NCBI GenBank assembly: GCA_951799445.1
Contig: OX637290.1
Coordinates: 3,102,501-3,166,500 of the forward strand
DNA from: Pseudisothecium myosuroides
Lineage: Eukaryota; Streptophyta; Bryopsida; Hypnales; Lembophyllaceae
DNA: 64,000 nucleotides
Direction of reading: 5' to 3'
The notes beneath the pieces are model-generated. The model saw only the letters and a list, made by a program, of their open reading frames with translations. It was not told the origin of the DNA and did no database searches. This document shows, one piece after another, positions 1 through 11,150 of this stretch (the first letter of the stretch is position 1; every line of letters begins with the position of its first letter). The translations under genes were made by a program, and so were the position numbers.

Positions 1-3000
1 GGCAGTATGCTGTACAGTGGATTGGACGCCTCCGTTGTGATGACGTTGAAGGAACCGCCCATGTTGCGTAACTGGGTCAGAAACGGAGTCCCCGCGAGGA
101 ACCGGTTGGTCACATCGTCGGACTGAGGCAACTTGAAAATGAAGACTTTAGTACCATTTCGTCCCTGCAGTGCAGCTAATGCTCCATCTTTCAAATTTTC
201 AGCATCACCATCTGTGAAGGCAACGATGATCTGCCAAGTGACAACCCATACAACGCATTGTGTTTAGTATATCAAAGTGAAACCATCCTCTTCAAAGTTC
301 TTGAAAACAAGTAGTCTAGTGCCAGGCCAGTGTGTCCACAGATTTGCGAACAACAGGATGCTATTGTAATGACAAACGAAGATGCTATGAAAGTTTGTAA
401 CAAATGGAGATGATTTGAAACATTTGATAAGTCCAAAATCAGCTATGAGATCAGCTACAATAATTGTGAATTTGAGGTGTGCTATTAAAATTCTATGGTG
501 AAAGAAAAAACACGTGAATGGTGGTGGCTATTAGATCAAAATAAACTTTGCAGAAACATTGCAAAAATATTGTTTGATTCATGGTGTGTTAAAGAAAAGT
601 GATACCTGCATGGCGGATGGATAACCAGTAGCGTAGTTGCGAAGAGCTTCGGCAATTCCTAGCGAGATATTGGACGGTTGCTGAAGGTTATCCAAGTTCA
701 GATTTGTCAGATTGGCCAGCTTTGTTTTCAGCCCATCAAATTCTGGACTCGAGGAATTTCCTGCTTCGTTTAACGGAACTCGCACCTGAAAAAATGACAC
801 CATTGAATATATTATTCCTCATCGACTGAGTTCAAGTTACCTCAAATGGACTTAATTAACCTATGCACAGGAATTTTTCATATATAGCTTCTCCATTCGA
901 AGCCTCTCCATGATGCATAGGCCGAGCTTCCACATTACCACTGTGACCATATGTAAGGATTTTCTTTATGATGCTGCCTCAAAGTTCTTGAAACGATCAA
1001 TACACTTACCCCCAAAATATAACTCATTTAACGTTAAGAAGAAGGGGACGTAGGAGTTACTGGTGAGGGCGCTAGTGAGGTGGCTTTGGTGCTGTCGAAG
1101 GTGATGATGTTGACGTAATCTTGTGCAGATAAAGTATCGAGCAGCGCGAGAACAATGGATTGTGCGATGGTGAAAAAACTGCCCTGAAGAGGTGCGGGAA
1201 CCGAGTTTCCCATGGATACCCCAACATCTAACAACACCATCACAGCCTTGGTTACCGATGCCGAAGTGCAATACCTGCGGCATCATCACATTGTCAACAA
1301 TCTTCTCGGATCATCGATCATCACCCTATGAAATATCAATTTTGATTTTGAAGCAAAGCACAACTATGCAGTACAAATGTTAAAGAACTAACACAAAAAT
1401 CTTCTAAAAAATTCGATGGATGAAAAAATGCATTTGTTGTGTGCTTGGGATGTGTTTGCGTTATTCAAATTTGAACGCCTGATCCTTTAGGGGTTATAAA
1501 AAGCACCAATTGTGGCATTGAATTGTACAAAAGCAATAAAACCAACACTATTATAGATTTATATTTCTAGAAGCCCGTCTGGAAAAGTGACAATGTAGTG
1601 AAATTTTGCCAATATATAACAATATTGATGTTTCTTTTATCATCATCATCATCCCATAATGGATAAATCAAAGATGACTGATTGAGAACAATTTCCATTT
1701 TTCAATGAAATTTTGCTTTTTAAGTGGAGATTTCAGTCATTTAAACCAATACTCGTGGCATTCCTGAGATAATCCTAATTGTGTTTAACAACCTTTCAAG
1801 TGCTCCATTGAACTACTCACCAAGGTCTCGGTCGCGGATCGTATGTTTCACAGTCCTTATCTCTCTGGTCCTGCATATTGAGATCTCACTCAGAATAATC
1901 AGTAATTGGATCAATGAACGAGTTAATATTAATCTAATAGGATATAAAATTAACGTTATCTTTATAGTCGCCAATGCAATATCAACCTGATAACAATAAC
2001 GTCTATTCCGTCAAATTGGCGGTATTCCAAGCGCCATTTTAACATTTACAGTTACAGTAGCTTGTTGCGTCTTGAAGAAATACAAATCAATATGCATATT
2101 GCATTTCATTCATAACATTGTGAACCACCAAGCTAGGATTTCTTTGGTGTAGATTGACATTTCAGGCTAGGCACCTTCAACCAGCCAATTTAACGAAATT
2201 GAGTTTTCAATCGTTACCTTAAAATTAATACAGCTGTGAATTCTAATGAGGGGAGACTTTAATTTGTGTCCAGCTTACATACCGAGCCTGGAAAGTGCAT
2301 GTAAGTGCCGTCCACAGTGCCGAAGAACGCTCGAGAGAGAGAGGTCGAATTGCAAATATCTTTGAAGACAATGCTCAGCTCTCGTTGGGCACAAATGGTG
2401 GTCGCCGTTTCTGTAGCACTCATATCTGTGGTTGGTGCTAGCCTGCAAACAAAAAAATAAAATAACGAAATCATCCCTTTTGGAATTCATTGATGTTCAT
2501 TGATATTCAGAGAAGTTCATTAAAATTGAGTGAAATTGAGTGAAATTGTTACTGCTGATCATCACAGATCATCCCTTCTGGAATTCATAGAAATATTCAG
2601 AGAAATTCTAACTGCTGACAATCACAGAATCGTAACCTCAATGGTGCTCGATCTCATTTCTGCAGAGGTGGCAACCAAGCATTGCATATGGACAATATGA
2701 TTTAAGATCTCATAATCTTGCTCTTCTTCAGGGTTACAGTGACCTTCTTTCCAGACCCTTGGTTGAGCATAATAGACTAAGGTCGATCCAATCATTAGGG
2801 TCATGACTCGTATAGTGAAAGCCAAGCCTAGTTATGGAAATAATATTTCCTCACCACTCATATTTCTCTTGTGTTTCGGCATGTTGTAACCAGGCTCTAC
2901 TTTCACGTTACTTAGTCCATTAATACCTAGTCCATAATCTACAGTTTAAAGCTTAAGAAATCTTCCAGAACTAGCACGACCTCCATCACACAGTCCAAGT

Positions 3001-4980
3001 CCAAGTCGTATAATTCAGACAGGCATGGAAAGATGCACAGAACGGACCTGACATAAGGTTTGGTGAAGTCGAACTTCTTGGAGATGCAGGCTCCCGTGGC
3101 AGGGGCAGCACAATACGAATTGCTCTGCACTTCCTGGCAAGTGGTGCGTTGCACGTCGTCCACCAAAGGCCAGCAAGACCTCCGAGAGCAATTGGCAGGA
3201 GTGTCACAGCTTGCTAGCAGATCTTCAATTACGAATTCACAAGATAGTGTCTTAGGATGTGCAAAGAATGTGCAATTATAGAGTGCAATAATAGAGTACA
3301 ACAATTTCAAATTTTTGCAATAACACCCCCCTTTGCATATTTCCTTTAGTTTGTCAAAATCTGGACTTTAAACTCGAGTTCTTCCAAATTTTGGATGAGA
3401 ATGTGACAGGATTAAGTGACGTTATGGACTTAACATAATACATAGATGCCACCCCACCTACAAGTTAAGGGTCATGACGCACACAGGCCTTAGCTGTTTC
3501 AATGTAGACACAGAATTGTTGTTTACTTCAGTTCTTGTCAATACGAATCTCTACCTGTTTGGTTAATTATCCTGCTTGGTTATTGGAAAACAGAACAAAA
3601 TAAAGTGTATTCGGTTAAGTTGGCGGTATTCCACGCGTCATTTGGACATTTTCATGTTAGCTTGCTGTGTTGATAGATATAGACATGAAAATGGCATTTC
3701 ATTCACAATATTGTGTATTTTTGTAGTATGATGAGTAGTTGACAGAATTAGTTCATTTGTTAGTTCTGTAGGAATAGTTGATTCATTAGTCATCTTGACT
3801 GCATGAGACCTGTTTACTCAAGATGATAAGTATTCGTTGTTAGCCTGCATTTGTGAGTATTTACTTGTTAGACTTCAAGAAATCAAGGAGTTTTTGATGA
3901 GTTGTAAAAGTAATTATACTTATCAGTTTTTTTTTTAAGAGTCAAGTTTGTTGAGGAAACAAAAGTATCGCTAAGTTAGAATTTCCATCCTCCCCTCCCC
4001 ACCCGATACCCTAAATCATTTCATTTGCTTCCTTTCTTAGGGTGCATCGCACCGTTTTAATGGAATTGAGCCCACAATTGATGTTAAAAGTTCTATTCTG
4101 CCTCTCCGGTTTCTCGACTTAAACTTTTTGAAACGTGTAGTTGCAGCTTCAGAACAGAGTCCTTATACCGTACTTACAGCTTCACAACAGAGTCGTTAAA
4201 AATAGAGAGAGAAGTCTGCGTCAAAGTTTACCTACGAATGATTTGAACATTTTTGAACCTTTGCACGTGTAATTACAACTTCAGAACAGAGTAACAATTA
4301 AAAACATACTCGTTTCGTAGGGAAAATATCTCTTGGGAAAGAAAAGGAAGCCTGAAAATCCATTACCCCGAGTAGAGGAAACAAGAAAAGCAGACTCTTC
4401 ATTCATACTCGTCTTTGGAGCGAAGTCATCTCTTCTATTGAATGCATAAATTTCAACCAACATGATTTTATCTGCGCAGTTTTCATTCATTCGTTCTTGC
4501 TAATCATGAGGAACGTCAGGTTATTAGAGCTCTGACAAAAAGGAGCTCATAACCTGACGTCCCTCCAAATTGAATTCAATGAGATGCTGCCAGGAACACC
4601 AGAGCTACAGTAAAAAAAGGGCTGCTCATGAGTGACACCCAACATTTACTTAATGAAACCGTTTTGGTGTTGTTGCATTGCGATAGGCTTCGTTCTAGTT
4701 CTTTGTAAAAAAATAGAGTCAAAATCGGAGTCGGATGCAATCATATTTACAATTTTCAAATGGAATAAAGTAGAAGATTCTGTTTTCTGGTAACAGAAAT
4801 GACTGAAGTCGGCAACATACCGCACTGGTGAAGGTGATTGCTTACTACTTGCTGCTGCAAGCGCGTCACTTCAGCCTCCTTGACATCCAGATAGTCCTCT
4901 CCTGCGGTCTTCTGCGGATTCACCCATTTCATACACAGAAAGAGAACAAATACTAACAAATAAACCATTGCCCCTTTCAT
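1..4980 (-). CDS. VWA/Cache-type calcium-channel alpha-2/delta-like protein, 5' seven exons (partial)
   Basis: I assembled seven exons by eye on the minus strand: 4980-4821, 3222-3048, 2442-2283, 1870-1821, 1274-1061, 785-606 and 230-1 (continuing off the window). All introns are GT-AG and all phases agree, giving about 389 codons. Residues 1-22 are a signal peptide (MKGAMVYLLVFVLFLCMKWV), so the product is probably secretory or membrane-bound. A Cys-rich stretch (54-112) follows. Residues 151-165 (FFGTVDGTYMHFPGS) and 175-183 (YDPRPRPWY) match the motifs that precede the VWA domain in alpha-2/delta channel subunits. The VWA domain starts near 188. Its metal-site motif is D198-V-G-V-S202, so the usual first Ser of DxSxS is Gly. 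FTDGD (318-322) is the later VWA strand. Family role, from animal homologues: trafficking and gating of voltage-gated Ca channels; the role here is inferred. The 50-nt exon 4 is easy for gene finders to miss. Confidence 0.85.
2006..2198. repeat. MITE-like element in intron 3, TTTCGTTAAATTGGC family
   Basis: The left end TTCCGTCAAATTGGC and right end GCCAATTTAACGAAA form terminal inverted repeats of about 15 bp around 193 bp. The same ends bound elements at 25209-25357 and 35021-35203. A related internal segment lies in intron 1 at about 3604-3720 (starting TTCGGTTAAGTTGGCGG and sharing the text GCATTTCATTCA). No coding potential. I see no clear target-site duplication. Confidence 0.6.
4510..4563. 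repeat. Near-perfect 21-23-bp stem-loop in intron 1
   Basis: The left arm 4510-4532 (GGAACGTCAGGTTATTAGAGCTC) pairs with 4543-4563 across a loop of about 10 bases. It lies in intron 1 of the alpha-2/delta-like gene. The duplicate of this intron at 23.4-24.8 kb aligns on both sides but lacks the hairpin, so it was gained here or lost there. Confidence 0.6.
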
Positions 4981-5210
4981 GTTCCTAACTGGAAGAGTTC
5001 TCCGCAGTCCGCACCAACCTGCTCAACCTGCGCACTTGCACATCGTCAGAAAATACCCGAAAATGTAAAGTAATATATCGAGTCGTTCAACTGATGGGCA
5101 CACAGCTACTCCTCGGTTACAACAACTGGTGCAGCCTCAACAAGGAATTTGATGCAAACTATTTCCAACAGATGAGCTTCTCTCGTAGTCACCGCTAGCT
5201 CAAGACAAAC

Positions 5211-5218
5211 ATATATAG
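5211..5218 (-). promoter_or_regulatory. TATA-like box of the alpha-2/delta-like gene
   Basis: On the minus strand this reads CTATATATG about 230 bp upstream of the start codon at 4980. The surrounding 5.12-5.45 kb is preserved in the inverted copy at 9.55-9.9 kb, where the box has changed to CTATGTATATG. The assignment rests on spacing and sequence only. Confidence 0.45.
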
Positions 5219-5469
5219 CCGGCGTGATTTGGTAATCGCTTCTACCTCAGCGGAAGGAAAGCCCAACTGCCGGTAAACGTCGGTTTAGCGTGTCTGTGCA
5301 CAACGGTCCACAAGAGAACACATGTATACAGACATTCATATAAATCCTATCTCTTGAATGTATAGCTAGAAATAATCACTAAGATTAGATTACTCCAGTC
5401 TATGCCGAATAATTAAGTGCACGTCCTTTCGCACATATTTCTTGGTGAGGAAGACGACATATATGTACA

Positions 5470-7900
5470 GTACAGCCTTGGTGCACAGAATGTGAAGAGC
5501 ACTAGTGAAGGATCCTCTTTGGGGAATATCTATGGATCAGAAAACAGTTTGTCAGAAACGCAAGGAACTGGTCTGACCTTCATTATTACAGCAACACGTT
5601 AAGTCGTTAAGAACCGTGTGAGTCAGTGAGAATGAAAACGCGTGTGTACGGAATGATGAAGCATATGTACTAATTTTAATGATCTGTACCGACTTGCCGT
5701 GCCGGAAAGTCGGATTCTTTCAGATGAAAAGAGAGTAATTAACCATCGTGAACAGGGGAGTAAGTTGACTAAGTTCAGTCCGAGAATATCCAAGTGTGTG
5801 TAGCTTCAAAGATAAGACCGACAATGAATGAAAGCTTCAGTTGTGGCCAAGCTTTGCTTCGAGAACATCAAATTGGACATCAGATTTTCTTAGAATGACA
5901 AGGTCATTTTTGAAAAGAAAAAGTAAACTAGGGCACCAGTATTGGAGATACAAAATCATCAACTTCTGAATTGACTTGTTGAATCTGTCTTTAATCTCCA
6001 ATCAAAGCAGCGTGATGATCCCCGAGTGACTCAGCTGATTCCTACTCCAACTGGGCCGATCCCAAACTGTAATAATTACTACGAGATCCGCATCTTCACA
6101 TCTGCCTGCCATAAGTACATATAAGTACAATATGAAATATGCTGAGTCACAACATTGTGTCACAAATTCATCCCCATTGCCCATTGTGTCACACTGTAAA
6201 TGGTCACATGTTTATGCAATTTACAAATTATCATTCGCTGCAGAGATATACACTGACATTTCTATGATTGGTTGTTTGGTGCAAGTTTTAGTAAATTACT
6301 GAGTTCATTGAGACCTGAAAGGGCGGGGGTAAATAGCCGAGGTGTTGTTGCAAATTAAATTTTCAGTTTGCAACTGGCTTGCAGCAGGGTTAGCTTATTT
6401 ATTAGAAGTGTGACCCTGTCGGACTGGCTTGTTAATTATTTCACTCTGCAATATAATAGTGTAGCTACTGAAGAGTCTGGTCAAATTAGGCACCGAGACT
6501 TCTGTCGGAGGATAAGATGAAGCTTATACTGTATGCAGTTTAATTGTCTGTGCCACTGAAGTCGTCGCCTACTCCGCCACTTATTTGGGAGAATCCGAGA
6601 ATCAACAAAGTTGGAGCAATTTCGGTCTTTGCTTCCCGAGTACAGACTCTCACTCCGGGTAGCTGAAAAGCCTGGTCCTGGGGTACAGAGTTCATTTACG
6701 AATTTTTGCATCCTGCTGAGATTAGGTCAATGTTGGGAGGCCCGTGTATGCTCAAAATTGAACAGAATTACAAATTGTAAATTGCGTTGGAATCACACTA
6801 AAGTGTACTTAATCATCATTACAAACACACATATGTAATTGAAAATCATACAAAGAGTTTGATGTTTTTCTATACACTATATACTATCTAGTGTTGCCAA
6901 CATTTGTGAAAATTACAACTTGTATTCAATGGTACATATAAGAAATGAACCTTCATAAGTTCTTTAGAGATACTTGATCTCATACCACTTGAATTGCTTG
7001 TATGATTTCTTGCTTGTTCTTCACCCCATTGCAAAAAAACTTTGACTAACTTCCAAAGTTTCTCTATGAAACGGTAGATAGTGTATAAAAGAAACTTAAA
7101 TTATTGTATGATTTGAAATTATTCATTTTTCACTTGTTATGAAGTCAAATTTCACTTCATTGCAATTCCAACACAATTTGCGGTTCCAAAATTGGTTCAT
7201 TTTTTAGCATGCAAGAGCTTCTTAAAGTTGTTGAACTTTTTAGTGAAAACTGAATGAAAAATTTGTAAATGAATTGTCCCCCATGTACGCAAGAGCTAAA
7301 TCCTAAAGACTAATGAATCTTATTTTATGAAAATGAAATTCCATTTCATTTGTTTCCAAAAAAATAAAATAAAGACTAATGAATGCAAAACCAGTATCCG
7401 TACATCTGGACTTGGGATGGTAACCTAACTTGAGCCCTCGTATGCTGAAATGTCTAAGCATTAGAGAAATTATCAACCCTCTGGAGGGCTACTCCAGAGC
7501 AGCTGAAAGGACCCCACGATTACATTTAACTTTGCTTCATGATTTTTTTTCCCCTATAGTTGATCACTTGAAGTTGCGATTTTCGATGACTGTCAGTCAT
7601 TCGAAACCCAAGTACAAGTAGTTAAATAATCAGGGTTCAAGTAATGTAATGAATCTTAATTCTAATTATTGCATACCTTGTTTTCTATCCAAGTTATGAA
7701 AAAAAAGCCAAATGTCGAAAATAGTCCAAGAACATCTACCATCAAAAGATTATTTTAATGGCTATGTAATAATCATAATTCATTGACAATTGGTGGAAAT
7801 GAAGGGTGAAGAGGTTGTTTATATAGAAAAATCAATTGTCCATGGTGAATCCTCAAAGGGTATGGGATATTTAGAAGAAAGACCACTCATTGTCAAATGC
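5470..7900. other. Intergenic, no supported feature
   Basis: AT-rich sequence upstream of the alpha-2/delta-like gene. Only short open frames occur, none with recognisable motifs, and no terminal-repeat element could be delimited by eye. Confidence 0.5.
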
Positions 7901-8281
7901 AGGAATTGTATTAAAACTCGAAGTTTAGACCTCAATTAGGCATAGTATAATGAATTTTTTCAAAAAACTTTGAACTAAAAAAAGTTGTAGAATTAAGCTA
8001 TTTTTCATCTCCAAAAATCCGTTTGAGTTTTAAAGCCTCCAATAAAAAGTTATGAACAAAATTATAGAAGGGGTTGAAAGGGAGATTTTCTTTGACATTT
8101 TCAAATACCTTCTCCAAATTTTGTCCATAACTTTTTAGTGGAGGCTCTAAACCTCAAACGGATTTTTGGAGATGAAAACTAGATTCATTTTCCAACTTTG
8201 TTTAGTTCAAAAAAATTTGAAAAAAATTATTCTACTATGCTTAAATGAGGTCTAAAATTCTAGTTTTAACACAATTCCTAC
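7901..8281. repeat. Inverted-repeat (foldback) element
   Basis: The left arm (about 7901-8065) starting AGGAATTGTATTAAAACTCG pairs with a right arm (about 8110-8281) ending TAGTTTTAACACAATTCCTA. Both arms carry the text CATCTCCAAAAATCCGTTTGA or its complement, and both carry AAAAAGTTATG-like text. Weaker similarity may extend outward on both sides. No ORF of note. Confidence 0.7.
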
Positions 8282-8721
8282 TTTAAACTTAACTAAGAGC
8301 GGTTGAGAGGAACTACAAATTCTAAATTACATATCCCACATGGGTTGTTCTACCTTTACCACCCCATGTGTACATAAAGAGTGTCTCTTCTCACAATCAA
8401 GCATTCAAATCTAAGTGGCTTTGAAGTAAATTGGAAACATAAGGGTGTTTCAATTTTTTTGGCAACTAGCTTGAAAATCCACTTCATTTTGCTTAAGTTC
8501 ATTGAATTTGATTAATTTGCCAATTAATCACCTTGTATTTTCATGCGGCTGATTATTAGACAGACTTGTACTACACCCTCATTACAGGAGTTCTGACATC
8601 TTTCGCAATATTCACACAATCTGACAATGCACTGCAGCTACATGCCCCTACTAATTCTCATGCAATTAATAGAGTGGTTTGGTCACTGTGGAGCAGCCCT
8701 CCAGAGGGGTCAGAATTTCTC

Positions 8722-9553
8722 TAATGGGTAGAAGCACCAGTATTTGATCTTTTAAGGAAATTTTGGAGCAGATTGAGCCCAGTAAGAGGTGGTGGATATT
8801 GTTCTCATGTAGGAAGATAGGAAATATGGGGATTACAAAATTTTCAAAATTTTATTCTCAAAACTGAATTCACAGTGAATTTTGGGAACCAAAAAGTGCA
8901 TTTTATTAGTAGCCACTTCCTAAAGTCTTCCAATTCTGATCATTCAAGAACTACTTTCCTGCTCATTACTTCTTACTTTCTTGCTCACTACTCCAGGACA
9001 TGTGTCGTAATTAATGTTATTAAGGTACCCCCCCTAACCGACCGAATAAGGAATTCCGACATGGTCTGGAGTAGTGAAGGCAAAAAAAAATATTTTTTAG
9101 AGGTACGTAAATAGAAATGACATGGATTGCAAAAAAATTGGTAATTTTATCTCTTGAATTGAAATTACTATGAACTTTGGAAGGCAAAAAGTGCGCCGGA
9201 CCCATAGCCAATGTCTAGACTCTTCTAATTCCGATCTCAATAACTTTTTATCTAATCATTATTTCCTACTCTTTTTTTCACAACTTGGGACATGAGTCAT
9301 GTATTTATTAGTTCCAACCTTGAAAACGAAAAAAGAACGCATTCTAAGCGTGGTCAGAAATACATGCACCTATAGGTCGGGAATGGGTCATTGGTCGAGA
9401 ATGGGGGGGGGGTTACCTTAGTCCCAATCTTGAAAAGGACCAAAAAAACACATTCTGAGCTTCCCTTGGAAATTTGTTCTAGCCTTGATTGGAAATACTG
9501 TACACCTACAGGTTGGGTGCTGGGCATGGTTGACAAATAGTGCTTCTACCTTA
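8722..9553. mobile_element. TA-flanked terminal-inverted-repeat element, AAGGT(A/G)GAAGCACC family, copy 1
   Basis: The left end TAATGGGTAGAAGCACCA and right end TAGTGCTTCTACCTTA are inverted repeats bounded by TA. The body contains two diverged tandem copies of a segment with text such as AACCAAAAAGTGC. A second copy lies at 46732-47159. The right edge abuts the inverted promoter duplicate that starts at about 9554. There is no transposase, so the element is non-autonomous. Confidence 0.6.
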
Positions 9554-9895
9554 GTCTTCAGCAAGGAATTTATGCGAAAGAGTCTTGTAATAAGTCAGCA
9601 TGGACTGGAGTAATCTATCGTAGTGAAGACATTTCTACACATTCAAGATATGAGTGAAAGTCTGTAAATGTTCTCTTGTAGACCGTTGGCTGCTCTGTCA
9701 CACTCTACCGACATTTACCGACAGTCGAGGTTGAATTCATGTTTGCTGAGGCTTTGATTGTGAATATATAAGAGAAAAATTACATGCAACGGTAGTCACT
9801 AAATCACGCCAGCTATGTATATGTTTGTCTTGAGCCAGCGTTGAGTATCAGTGGAGCTCATGAATATGTTGGAATCAGTTTGCATCGAACACGAG
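9554..9895 (+). pseudogene. Inverted duplicate of the alpha-2/delta-like gene promoter
   Basis: This is similar to the reverse complement of about 5120-5470. Shared blocks include GACTGGAGTAATCTA, ACATTCAAGA, GTTCTCTTGT, AAATCACGCC and TTTGTCTTGAG, in the same order and spacing. Similarity stops after GTTTGCATC (about 9890). The sequence that should follow reappears at about 23022, 13.1 kb further on, so the duplicate has been split by a large insertion or rearrangement. Confidence 0.75.
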
Positions 9896-9983
9896 ATTAT
9901 TTCATTTTCACATATTATCAACGTAGTAAAATTATAGAAAACACCACTAATCAAAGCATCAGCATGTGGAAGTTTGGAAGTGC

Positions 9984-10257
9984 TAAGGTGGGTACCCCAA
10001 AACCGCCACTAATTGCTACTGTGCCTAATTACTATTATTAGACTGTTCAAATTTTTACATTTCTTTATGGCAAGTGAAAGGAGATTCCAACGCACCAAAG
10101 AACGCAACGTTTGGATACTGTATTCAAAAGTTATGAAGGAACAAAGTTTGGTTCTAAAAGCATTTCTTCCACATAGGTACATAATTGATTCTGGAAATCT
10201 ACACAAATTGTAGATGGCGGTTTAAGGTCAGTGGCGCATTTGGGAGTGCCTACCTTA
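9984..10257. mobile_element. TA-flanked MITE, AAGGTGGGTACCCC family, copy 1
   Basis: The left end TAAGGTGGGTACCCCAAAAC is matched by a right end finishing GTGCCTACCTTA, with TA at both edges. Inner ends carry CCGCCA and TGGCGG. The 274-bp body includes CGCACCAAAGAACGCAACG. Related copies lie at about 39948-40218 and 47521-47775. TA flanks suggest a Tc1/mariner-like target, but only this copy shows TA cleanly on both sides. Confidence 0.65.
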
Positions 10258-10778
10258 TGTGCAATTTACATCAATTTTTTATATAACAAGGTAAACAATA
10301 CATTTTTACTATTTACTCACAAACATATCAATATATAATAATGGAACATTTTCCTTATTATTACCAATAAAAAATCATGAAAATCATTATTACATAGAAT
10401 GTTATCAAAAGGTGCTCTCCACGAGATAGTAGATGTAGAGGCAGTTACCGCCTCTTTTGAGGTGATAGTGTAAAACCATGTACAAGCCTATTAGTAGGGT
10501 AGTCAGTGAATAATTTTTGTACACGTGGCATATAGCCATTGAACGAAAATCATTTCCAATTCCCTACATTGAAACACTCACTCTCCTAATTCACTTCCTT
10601 CCTCTTCAATGCTTTTTTTGCGCATTAAACCCTAAATTACATTAAAAAAATTCAATTTCTCATTTTCCCATTTCATGTAAAACTTTTACATTCAATCCTA
10701 AACCCTAATCTCTTCAACATTTTTTTCTTCAATCTCATGTCTCCTTCTCTTTCTTTGTCTCCTCGTGTTGCTAAAATT
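10258..10778. other. No supported feature
   Basis: AT-rich, no recognisable gene or bounded repeat. It lies inside the 13.1-kb block that splits the duplicated gene fragment. Confidence 0.5.
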
Positions 10779-11150
10779 TTCTCAAATGAATTAATTTGAA
10801 TTCATTCTTTGAACTAAATTACTTTGAATTCACTCTTTGAAATGAACTACTTTGAATTCATTCTCTGAACTAAATTAATTTGAAATCATTCTTTGAACTA
10901 AATTACTTTGAATTCACTCTCTGAACTAAATTAATTTGAATTCATTCTCTCAAATGAATTCATTTAAATTCATTCTCTAAACTGAATTCAGTCTTTGAAA
11001 TGAATTGATTTGCATGCATTCTCTCAAATGAAATACTTTAAACTCATTCTCTAAAATGAATTAATTTGAATTCATAGTCTAAAATGAAAAATTTGAATTC
11101 ATTGTCTAAAATGAACTAATTTGAATTTATTCTTCAAAATTAATTATACA
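10779..11150. repeat. 28-bp minisatellite
   Basis: About twelve diverged tandem units, each approximately TTTGAATTCATTCTCTGAAC followed by TAAATTAA. Most variation is at alternating GAACTAAATTAC and AAATGAATTAA positions. No open frame spans it. Confidence 0.85.

Noticed and set aside
3060..3281. Plus-strand frame overlapping exon 2
   Set aside because: Antisense shadow of the alpha-2/delta-like exon, which has phase-matched neighbours and a diverged paralogue conserving the minus-strand protein.
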